From positions 21,926,571 to 21,990,570 of the forward strand of contig OZ022579.1 in NCBI GenBank assembly GCA_963669155.1: a stretch of DNA of 64,000 nt, written 5' to 3'. Both the position numbers and the translations under genes were made by a program. This document shows, piece by piece, positions 13,401 to 25,400 of this stretch. The notes below the pieces were generated by a model, which worked only from the letters and a program-made list of their open reading frames with translations, did not search any database and was not told the DNA's origin. This DNA comes from Arbacia lixula (Eukaryota; Echinodermata; Echinoidea; Arbacioida; Arbaciidae). Every line of letters starts with the position of its first letter. Positions within the stretch are counted from its first letter, which is position 1.

Positions 13401-16400
13401 TGATGCTAGTGGGAAAGGATGGGGGGCCACTGACATGGTCTCACATGCTGGGGGTAGATGGAATGATGCAGAACAATGCAAGGCAGAAAACAATGAAATA
13501 AACTACCTCGAAACATTGGCAGCTTTCCATGGTCTTAAAAGTTTCTGTTCACATGTGAGAAACACGCACATACTCTTACGTCTAGATAATACCACCGCAG
13601 TGGCATACATCAACAACATGGGTGGTACCAAGTCTCGGTCTTGCAATAAAATGGCACTCGAAATCTGGAATTGGTGCAGCAAACGTAACATTTGGGTCTC
13701 TGCTGCCCATTTGCCAGGCTCACAAAATACAGAAGCTGATGCACTGTCCAGGAAGTTTAATGATAATGTTGAGTGGATGCTGGACCGGAAACTTTTCACC
13801 ACAATAACAAAACGTTTCGGACTCCCAGATGTAGATTTATTTGCATCTAGATTGAACACTCAGCTTCCCAGGTATGTTTCGTGGATGCCAGACCCTGAAG
13901 CCTGGGCTGTTGATGCTTTTTCGATAGATTGGGGCCAGCTTAGGTTCTATGCATTTCCCCCGTTTTGCCAAGTTGCAAAGTGCCTACAAAAGGTTAGAGA
14001 AGACGGTGCGAAAGGAATTATAATCGTTCCCAACTGGCCAACACAACCTTGGTATCCAATGTTACAGAATTTGCTATTGGAAGAACCAATGTCATTGCCT
14101 AAGGGGAACATATTGACACAGCCAACCTCGGGGAGACCTCACCCATTAAAGAGACTTTCTCTTCTCTGTTGCAGGATTGGAACAGACAGTTCACTACCCA
14201 AGGCCTAAGCACCGAAACTGCAAACATTATTGGAGCATCTTGGAGAGATTCAACTAAGAAACAGTATCTATGTTACATTCGAAAGTGGCAAAAGTTCTGC
14301 CAACAGCATCGTTTCCTTTGGACCCGCACCAAAGTGGGAAGATTATTCATGTTCTTTAATTCAATGTTTCAAGCAGGAGCATCATATAATGCAATCAATG
14401 TAGCTCGGAGTGCTTTAGCATCGGTAGTTTTGTTCGATGATGACAGATACAATATTTCTAACCATCCTTGGATCTGCAGATATGTGAAGGGTGTTTTCAA
14501 TCTAAGGCCCCCAACACCTCGCTATAGTTTCATTTGGGATGTCGGCAAAGTCCTCAACTTCCTCAGGAGCAGCAGTCCAGCTCACAAATTGTCTATGTGC
14601 GCCTTGACACAAAAAGTTTGTATGCTCCTGGCCCTTCTTTCAGCTCAACGTGTGCAGACAATTTCCCTTTTGACACTCGATAATACCAAGATAAGCAAGG
14701 ACCTGGTGGACATTGCTGTAATTAATTTGCTAAAAAACAGCAGGCCAGGCAAAGTAGGCATCAAATTGTCACTGAAGGCTTACCCGGAGGACAGGAGATT
14801 GTGTGTAGTGCACTATCTTAGAGAATATATTAAAAGAACACAGACTGTCCGAGGAACCGAGAAAGGACTCTTTGTGACATACAAAAAGCCTATCAAGCGT
14901 GCAAGTAAGCAGACTATTGCAAGGTGGATCAAGTGTGTACTGAAATCATCTGGCATCGACACCGAAGAGTTCTCCGCACACTCCACGAGATCAGCTGCAA
15001 CTTCCACAGCCAAGAAAAATAATTTCCCGCTCGCAGAAATTTTGCGTCAAGCGGGGTGGTCCAATGAGACGACGTTCAAAAACTTTTATTTCCGCCAGAC
15101 CAGAGAGGAAACGTCATTTGGTCGAGCAGTAGTGGGTACACCCTGCAGTTAAACTGGGCGGTGAGTCTTACAGTAGATGTACTTTGACCTTGAAATTGTA
15201 CCTTTGTACTAACCGCCATGAATATTGTACATCTTTGAAATCTCACATTATACTCGAAGTCACGTGACTAGTCATGTGACTTCTCGATACTGAGCTCACG
15301 AAATAAAATATAACAATTAAATGAAAAATGAAATTTTGAAATTTAATTAATATTTTATAAGTGAGGGAGGTTAGAGAAGTCACACCCACCTCTCCCTCCC
15401 TCTGCAGCTCAAGTCTATGTATCGCAGGAGTGATGTTATGCTCAGAGATATTGTACAATATTCACGGTCCTTCTAAATATGACGTTGCACTGGAGCGGGC
15501 TCTCACATTATACTCGAAGTCACGTGACTAGTCATGTGACTTCTCTAACCTCCCTCACTTATAAAATATTAATTAAATTTCAAAATTTCATTTTTCATTT
15601 AATTGTTATATTCTGTTTATTATCACCTCACAAAACCTACAAACACATGTATGCGCAGGCTCTTGTGTGAAGTGCTTGTAAGTGGTCCCATGCGTAGTTT
15701 TGTGCATTTGAGAAACCTTTGTTTTCATCGCACTAAGGTCGTGAGACTTGTGACCGTAGAGGTGACATCACTCCACCCCAGCGTGTAAATGGTTAATTAT
15801 GGCAATACTGCTTTGTCGTATGTTCTGCTTTCCAGGTATTGCCAAACACATGCATATAGGGAGGCAGGAGGATGCTCATGAGTTTCTCCGTTACGTGATC
15901 GAAGCCATGCAGAAGGCGTGCCTGAGCGGCTTTGACAAGTGAGTGCTTTCTTTCTTTCTCTCCATCGTCTTGTTTCCGGATTATTAGTTTGGTATTACTT
16001 CAAACTTAGTACCTGTCTGTAAATGATGGAACTAGTGAACTGTGTAGAAGTCAAAGGTTAAAAGTTCAGGAAGTTTGCTGCAAATTGGCTATATTTATAG
16101 TTTTCATAATAACTTAAGAATTCAATACCGTACCGACTGTCGTATTAGCCGCAGTAGCATATATGCCGCACCTGACTTTGAGCACGCAATTTGAATTTTT
16201 GTTTTTCTTAAATTGGGTCTTTCAAACCAGCACGTATACACATGTATGGGACTATGCATTGTGTGACGACATTCAACAACAAAATAGATGGCTTTGATAG
16301 CCATCCAGTGTGACACAGTTGACGTACCGGTAATACGATCTCAATTACATCACCAGCATAATCACTGGTACTAAGAAAGCACCAGAAGTAGTATTTGTCC

Positions 16401-19400
16401 GAGACAACTCAAAGATACCGTTGATGAAAAAGCTACGGCTCAAACTAGCAATCCGGTTATCTAGTATCAACCAATTTGGATGTGAATCAAATTTTGAGTG
16501 AACAAAGAGAGCCATGCAATAAAGTAAGATATTAGTTCCTATATTCCATGTGAAATTAAACTGCTTTCTTAACAGATTGGACAATGTGATTAATTTCATA
16601 TTCACATTTGACTCAACTTCTCTTTATGACAGACTTGACCGATACAGTAAAGAAACCAGTCCAGTCTACCAGATCTTTGGTGGTTATTACAGAAGCAGAG
16701 GTAAGAACACACATTTGCAGTTGAAAGCCTACCATATACAGTGAAACCTGTATATAAAAACCAAGCAAAGAAGAAAAGAAATATAGTCTTAAATAGCAGG
16801 TGGCCTTTATGTAAAGGTTACAATAATACAGGTTCTATGACAAACATTGTTCAAGGAAGTCAACAAATGTGGTCTTTATAGGGACATGGTCTTTCTTAAC
16901 AGGTGGTCACTCCAGCAAGTTTCACTTGAAAGAAATGTCACTTGATTGATTTGTTAAGTTGAAAGTACTTTCTTCAAACTTTATCAATATGAAGAAATAT
17001 TAATTTATATAAGATATTTGTTGCAATAAGTACATATCGTTTTTTATACTCAATTCATAATTACAATGGGTTATTTTTAAGTTTGTAGCTATAAATGGAA
17101 ATGTATATTGCAATTTAATTTATTGTATACTCAAATTGTAGATGCACATGAATGAGCAGACATGATGAAAACTAAACAGTCGTAAGCAGAACTTGTTTCA
17201 TTGAGACTGGTTTTGTTCATGAGGACTGATTGGATTAGTTCCTGATCTGATGAAAGATGCTTTCAGTTTATAACTGATATTACTCTCTTGTTATTTGACA
17301 GTTGTTTTTCTCAAAATAATGTATCATTCTACTTCTCTGAATTTTCTTTTCTTATTTCATTAAAAGTTGTTATGAGGAGTGGCAATGGTTGATTAACACA
17401 AGTGCTGTGTGATTGCTTCTTTTAGTTATATGCGCAACTTGCCAGAGTAAATCAGACACCTATGATCCTTTCCTGGATATCAGCTTGGATATCAAGGTGA
17501 GCTTTACTCTAATGGTATCGTGTGTTTTTGTGTGTGTGTGTGTCTGTATGGATGTGTGTGGGCGTTTTGTGTGTAAGTGCTGTATGTGTGTGGGAATGTG
17601 CACATGTATGAGTGTCTGTGCATGAGTGTGTCTGTGTGCTGTGTCTGTGTGCTATGGGTTTTTTTTTTTGTGTGTGTATTTGTTTGTTTATCCGTGTGTA
17701 TGCTTGCTTTAGCTGGAGGATGGGTGTGTTTCTTTTCTAAATGGCAAACTTGGTATTATTCACCTCCATAAGATTAGACTTCTTTGAAATGTGGATGTGC
17801 ATATGTATCATCAGACATGATGAAAACTACCGAAAGTGGTCCTAGAACTGCCGATGTGACATCATTAGCACTTTGAATACTAGTTTCAGTGCGTTAGATT
17901 TTGTTCTATCAAGTCTCCTTTTTGTTTTGTTACCAAGTTGTAATGAGAAGGTAACTGGTATCATACTTAATAGACTGTATGTTCAAAGTGTGGATATGCA
18001 TGTATCATCAGACTTGATGAAAACTAAGTGGTCGTAGAACTTGTTTCATTGACGACTGATTGGATTAGTTCCTGATCTGATGAACGATGCTTAACTGATG
18101 CCTTTTCTGTTGCAATGAATGGATTTCAAACTCCATGTTAGTGGAGTTATGTGTTTGTGGGTATATGCTTGCATTGGGAGAAGGCATGTGTGGTGTTGTT
18201 TACATTGCTTATTGATGAACTTAATTGAATGCTGCTTCAACATAAGCTACCGTTATCATACCCCATGCTGAACATAGCAACATATCTTACATTCTCTATT
18301 TGTTTTTAGCTTTGATTTGTGTTCCTATTTTTGAAAGTACCTTTTCTGTCAGTAATCAGTAATCCTCAAATTTTGACTGCCCCACAAACTAAGTTTCATG
18401 TTGGCTAATGAGTGTATTTTTGCTTGATATTAGCATGCACCTTCCGTGACCAAGGCCTTACAGAGACTCATCCAACCTGAGACTCTAGACGGGGACAACG
18501 CGTATCAATGCAGAAGGTGAGAAAAAAGCCATCGCCAGGATAGCGTAGTACACGCAGCTTGAGTTTTGAATTTTAAATGCAACCAAAGGAGCCTTCAAAG
18601 TGTACGAATCATTTCTCACCATGTCTTTTAAAGAAACATAATTATGTATTTGTGCCAGCAATGGTTTGCTTCATTAGGCAGTTTGGTGACTGGTTTACAG
18701 AGTCCGAAGGCCGCATTGCATTCAATATACAATGATGAGATATGTAATTACGTTGACACTCATTTTACATTGCATTCAAATACAATGATGAGATATGTAA
18801 TTACGTTGACACTCATTCTACATAAAGGTCAGTAATAGACAGTAATATAGATGCAGGATAATATTAAAATACTTTTACAATACCTGAGTGTCTGCGCAAG
18901 AGGGCAGAGGCATCCTAGTCGACTGCACGCAGTCAGGTTTCTGGTTCTTTCATCCCACCCATCTCTTGACTGCAGATGCAACAGGAAAGTGCAAGCCCAG
19001 AAGCGCTTCACCATCCACAGATGTCCCAATATACTCACACTCTGTCTCAAGAGGTAAGTGTGATTGTCAAGTTTCTCCTTTGCTTTGAACAATAAAGTAA
19101 AATGTTGTTATATAACATACTTCACCCCTTGCGGACCACATCGGCTGTATGGCTCTACAACTAGCTGAATTGCAGTACTGGTCATTGGATTTATGGTGAC
19201 GTCACATTTCCAGTGGTACGCCCTTACAACTGCAGTATCGTGGCCAGAGTGTGTAATAAAAAGTACATAAAGGGGGTCATAGTGGCCTCCTGATCATTTT
19301 GCTGTGTGATCATTACTACCTGACAGATGGGATTCAAGTGCATTAGCATCGTTCAGATCGTAAATGGGAATTTTATCACAAATTAATGATCTGTATACTC

Positions 19401-22400
19401 ATATCGTGAATGTGCATGTATCATCAGATATGATGAAAACTAAGTGGTCCTAGAACTTGTTTAATTGAGGACTCATTGGATTAGTTCCTGATGTGATGAA
19501 CGATACTTTTAATGATAACTTTTTCTATTCAACAGACCCCTACATGAGACCTATGTGGGGTTGATTTAACAAACTATATGAAAATTCAGAACATATGCAC
19601 ATGTACATGGTCATTTGTAACCTGACATAGATATATCAAGTCCTCAACTGGGCAGAAATTTATGTCAAGTCTCATCAGAAAGGATACATGCAGCAAAGCC
19701 ATCTATTTTGTTGAATGTTGTCACACAATGCATAGTTCCATATGTGTGTATACTTATTCATTTGAAAGACCCAATTTGTTTTTTGTTTTGTTATTTGTTT
19801 TTTTTAATTGCGTGCTCAAAATCGGGGTGCGTTTTATCTACCCGTTGATACGGTAGTATAGAACTTGATGATTGTAGGTCCTGAAAGCCCTGTGTACTGA
19901 GTGAAGACTGACAAGATCAGAAATGTGATTTGTTAAAAAAGTGTCAAGTTAGGGCAAGAGAGGAAGAAGAAAAAATGTACAAGATGGACTCAGTTTGATA
20001 ATCAAGTAGATTGGATCAGTTCTCATCATTATGCACCAAGCTGTTGTTACTTGTTGCATTAATTGCTTCTCCATGACGTTAAACATTTTAAAGAGGAAAT
20101 TGTCTTTCTTCTTGTCTCTGTGCCCTTCAGATTTGAGTACAACCGCTTTAGTATGGGGAAGATCAACAAGGAGGTGAACTTCTCAGAATTCCTGAACCTT
20201 CGTCCCTACATGAGTGAGAGCAAGGTAGGATCTATTACTCAAGAAATGTGTTCCAATGATTTTTAGGTTAATAACAAAAAAAAAAAAATCATGACAAAGA
20301 AATGGATTGTTAAATTCAATGCCACATTGTATAAAGAGTTTTGATTGATGTTCAATCCTGTATGCTTAATATACAGAGACTGAGAGCAATCACAAGTTAA
20401 GTTGTGATCTATTGCAACTTTTTATAAGACAGGGCCCTGAATGCAGATATGGCATCAGACAGGATGAAGACTAATATGTCCTAGAACTTGTTTCATTGAG
20501 GACTAATTGGATTAGTTTCTGATCTGGTGAAATTAAACTTTGTGACTTAAAGGGGAATACAGTGAATCTACATTGATTTAATGGCAGATGGAAGTACCAT
20601 CTAGTTTACACTCCTTGGTATTATTAATGCCATGCAGGGACCGGCGGTCATCTTCCAGCTGTACGCCCTGCTGAAGCATGAAGGTGCGTCCTGCAACTCT
20701 GGCCACTACTACTGCTACGTGAGGGCGCCAAACCAGTCCTGGTACTGCATGAACGACTCCTACGTCAGCCAGTCCAGCCTCAACCGTGTGCTCAACCAGA
20801 ACGCCTATGTGCTCTTCTATATCAAGCGGCCTAAGAATAATGTCAATGGCAGCGCACAGGTACGCAGACGTTTAGCAGAAAAAAAACTCAGAAGGAATGG
20901 ATATGATGATAATTCAGATAAGTCCAAGGGTTTGTTTCTTTGAAACACCTTCAGTTGTCAGGACCATCCATCAGTTCCTGATCCAAGGATAGTTTAGAAG
21001 GCTAGAAGTGAGGTCATAAGTGTGTTCAGTTTCTTGCAGTCGCCCCACTACAAACTTGAGTTAGCCACTTTAGTGTTGGAGAAAACTTTAAAAGACCTTT
21101 GTGAATATACTTCCGTGCAAGCTTGAATTTTGCACAGCAAAGTTCTGAAAATGAAAAGCAAGGACAACAATTTAGTGCCCTGTATATGTGTAGGTTATAC
21201 CCACCTGGAGGTGGGAAGAAAGGTGGCGAGAAATGGAAGTTAAGGTCAGTTTCTGACAAGGAAATTGATAATGATAGTCATGTTCTATGCTGCTTAGGAC
21301 TTTGCTCAAAAACAGTATGCATTTGCAAACTAAACTTATTTTCCTATCTGTTCTGTATTTCCTTTCCAACCATGATGTGTAGATGTCAGCACAGCAGACC
21401 AACAAGCAGATGCCCAAGACGGTCACCTCTCCCAACCTCTTGCACAGCAAGTCATCTAATCCTCACCAGGGCCCATCGGGCACCCCAGTCTCCCGCCCCA
21501 AACCCACACCTCCCCGCCCTACCCCTCCCACCCCGCACACCCAACACGCCCCCCTCACCTCCAAGCCCAAGATGATCCCTGCAGACCCACAAGAAAAGAA
21601 GAAGCCCCAGGCCCCGACAACTGTCCCCCCGGCAGCCAAGCACAATCTCCCCCAGATGATCCCCCCTCCCGGGAAGGTGTCCTTTGTGATCAAGCACAAG
21701 GGTGTCGGCAGTGTGCTTCAGACCCTGCAGAAAGGCCAGCAGGGTGGTGTTGATGCCAAGGCCAAGGTAAAGACCAGCCCAGTGGCTGCTGCTACTGCTG
21801 TCAAGGCCAAGGATGTTAGTGCACCCGGTGCAAAGAGGACCGATTCTGTCAAAGACTCTGGGAAGTTTCAGAAAAACAGGAGCGGTGTTGATGTGCTGAA
21901 AAAAGCCCAGGTGCAGGAGGTCCCGGTGAAGACATGGGAAGGCGTGTCATCCCCCTCTCCTGGCAATGGGCGGGTCAAGAAGGTAGCAGCTGCTGCTGCG
22001 GCTGCTCAGAAGAACAACAAACGCTCTTCACTAGTACCGTATGACGATGACGATGACTCAAGTACGTCTAGTGACTCTGAGAACTATGACGCTGTGGTGG
22101 AACGGATCTCCAAAGTACCTTTAAAGGACATGGGTGCTTCTTCAAGTACTGTCTGCAAAGAGTCTTCTGGAGACTCGGATATGAAGCCACCTGATGCGAA
22201 GGCGGGTGATGCAAATGGCAAGAGATCTGCTCTTGCCAGCAGCACAAACTTGACTGCGATTCGTAAAACTGACTCTCCTCTGAAGCTGACGATTACAACC
22301 AATGGGAATGCGCAGCGTCTCATGAGCACGAAGCCCTGGAGGGTGACGGACAGCGACCAGCAGGTGTCTCCCTCAGTCAACTCTGACAGCAGTAACCATA

Positions 22401-25400
22401 GCAACCAGTCTTCAAATTCCACCAGTGAGTGGGCAGTTAATGACAAGAGCAGCACACCGTCAATGGAGGAGCTGATCAAGAAGGAAGCCTCTCATGTTGG
22501 ATGGAATGTCAAACCCTCTCCTTCCCGTAATAGCGCGGGCAAATTCCGGCACGAGAGCGGAGAGGAAGGAAGGAATAGTATGCCTATAAAGCATGGCATG
22601 TTGAAGGGGCAGAAGGAAGGGGCCATGGGTAACGGTGTCAAACACAAGACTTCTCCCTTCTCCGGGAAGGAGGAGAAATCCTATCAGATTAAGAGAGAGA
22701 AACTTGGTATTGTGCCAAAGAGCTTGAATGGGAAGCATAACGACCAGGGCAGGACTAAAGCAGGGACCTGTGGGTCTCAAGGAGATGCTCAAAGTGCTAC
22801 GGGTGCTGTGAAGGAAGGTGACAAGACAATTGGAAAGCCTTGTGCTGCTCAGCAGCAGTCAGGGGCTAGTAAGGTTGGACCAGATGAGGCGAGGAGTAAT
22901 GGCAAAAAGAATGGGCTTGGGGCAAAGAAAAATGGAAAAAGCGCTCAGGTTGAAGGCACTCTGCAGAAAAGGCTGCAGGGATCATCGAGTTCTTCATGCG
23001 ATGACAGCGAAGTCGGAGAGCAAGCAGCAACGCAGGAGGGTAGTGAGAAGTTCAAGAAGAAACGGAAAAGGACAAAGCCAAAGGACAATAACACAGATGG
23101 ACAAAGGGAGAAGGAGAAACACAAAGTGGAGGGAGCGGGTGATATAGGTAAGAGTGAAAAACTTCCAGAGGGTGACGCATTTCGAAAATATCGTGGGCGG
23201 GGAAACGATTCAGATAGTGACCACAGCAGCGATGCCCCCTTCAAGCTGAAGAAGAAGAAGCGGCCGCTGCTCCCTGGGCCCCATTTCCCTCCGACAGGAG
23301 TACCAGCATCTGGCCAGCGCAGCTACCCAGAGACCTTCCGCTCGCCGCCAGACAGCGATTACGAGGAGGACTTCTCCCCTGTCATCATGCCACCCCAACA
23401 TGGTCCCTGGAGGAAAGGGGGATTCCCCTCTGTGGGGGGCTACCATGAGGATAGGGGGTTTCCCCAGCAGTCCCAGGGCAACAACACCAATGCCCAGTGG
23501 TATAGCCCTCCGCTCGGCAAGAAGCAGAAGATGATGAATGGCTATGAAGGCAACTGGGATAAGCAGAGATTCAGGCAAGAGGGTGAGTTTATATCAGATT
23601 TATTCAATAAATATGAAGTATTCTTTGTCTGCAGTGCAGCCACTCATACCCAGTTCATTGCCTGGGAATAATATTAAGGAACCACCTAATGGCTGGTTGT
23701 ACAGTATGACGAATGATTGTTGCATTGTAGAGAAGTCTATAATGAATGATTATTGCATTAGAGAGAAGTCTATGATGAATAATTATTACATTGTAGAAAA
23801 ATTTATGATGGATGATTATTGCATTGTAGAGAAGTCTATGGTGAATGATTATTGCATTGTAGAGAAGTCTGTGATGAATGATTATTACATTGTAGAGAGG
23901 TCTATGATGGATGATAAGTACATTGTAGAGAAGTCTATGATGAATGATTATTACATTGTAGAGAGGTCTATGATGAATGATTATTACATTGTAGAGAAGT
24001 CTAAGATGGATGATTATTACATTGTAGAGGAGTCTATGATGAATGATTTGACTGTAGAGAAGTCTATGATGAATGATTATTGCATTGTAGAGAAATGTGC
24101 ATGGGCAATAATAGTCACAAACAGCTAGGAGAAGCAATGTCTCACAAAAGCCGATGAACATAAGCTACTGGTACGTTGCTGAATGGAACTTTTATTGAGT
24201 CCATTCGTTGGTCTCCCTCCACAGGCTACATGCAGCACTGGGACCAGCACATCCGAGAGGGGGGCTACCCTCGGCCCCCCGGCCCAGGCCCCCACAAGCT
24301 CAGCCACTCATGGGATGGGACGCGGCGCGGGCCCTCTGGTGAGGTCATGGACTACCTCAACAATTCCTCACTGAAGGGCTATGGTGCCTCAGGTATGGCG
24401 CTGCAGAAACAATAGACCCATGTACACTAAAAAAAAAAACACTTTTTAAATAATCATGTTTTTTTATCGCACCATCTACACTTGTCAAAAAAATTGGTAT
24501 GTTTCACTGCTAGCGGGACTAATAATTGTTTTTGTAAAGAGTGTATGTGCCACATGTCAACTGGGCCGTTTGAAGGCCTAGCCAAAAAATTGTTAGCTCG
24601 GGATTATTTACACTGGCCAAAAATTGTGATGTGTAAAACAATGTGACAAAAATCACATTCCGGAGGGGGAGTTTAAGAAAAAAAAAATGGGGTTGGTATT
24701 TGGGGGAGTGTTCTTCAGATTTGATGAGAACCAACATAGGTCCTAGAACTTGTTTTTATTGATACAGGTTCTGTTAATGAGGACTGATTGGATTAGTTCC
24801 TGATCTGACGAATGGGCTTTCATCTTGTGTGTATGTGATTTCATGTTTGTGAAGAGGGGTTTTGGTTTGGGGAAATGAGAGATGATCTTCTTCTGTGTGC
24901 AGTTATCATGCATTTGTTATATTTATGTTTTTGTATACCAGAATTTTTTCGGAAAGGTTGATCACAGCTGCCAACCAGTACAATTATGTTATACTTAGTT
25001 CAATGTGAATGATAAAATAGGACAATGCAAATTTCAGTTGACCTTTCTTTGAATTGACAATTTTGAAATGTATAATTTTGAAATAACAACACACATAAAG
25101 TAACAAAATCTAAAATCAGTGGTGATATTTGAGAGGGAGAGGGGTTCTCCAAAGATCAGATTTTTGCTAGTGAAATGTGAGTGTTTATTCTTTGGTGTGC
25201 GATTTTTGTTTGGGTGACAATGCCAATCATAATCACGGTTTATTCATCCCATGTCACCTTTTTAGGTATTAAGGATTTATCATATGTTTTTGCAAGGATG
25301 TGTAATAGATCAATACTAACAATCAATATTAACAATATTTAAAAAAAAAACATATATACAGTAGAAATATAATCATATGAATTCAATTAAAACAAATGAT

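Larger units (their letters stand above)
10546..15611 (+). mobile_element. DIRS-type tyrosine-recombinase retrotransposon, apparently whole
   Basis: It lies in sense orientation within USP36 intron 4. The left terminal repeat (about 10546-10640, containing two TCAC-TGA-rich palindromic blocks) recurs inverted at about 15237-15315. A further complementary copy at about 15470-15545 and a large AT-rich foldback (15302-15375 with 15540-15611) form the internal complementary region typical of DIRS elements. Three overlapping open frames follow the family order: gag-like, reverse transcriptase with RNase H, and tyrosine recombinase. No break is obvious, so it looks young. DIRS elements replicate through a circular intermediate and leave no target duplication. 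Confidence 0.88.

Noticed and set aside
17413-17771. Cys/Val-rich frames over TG repeats
   Set aside because: Microsatellite composition; only 17426-17496 is a true USP36 exon.
23655-24161. Long frames on both strands with repeated [10 protein letters not shown] or IIHHRLLYN peptides
   Set aside because: Artefact of a 30-bp minisatellite whose period is a multiple of three; no splice or homology support.
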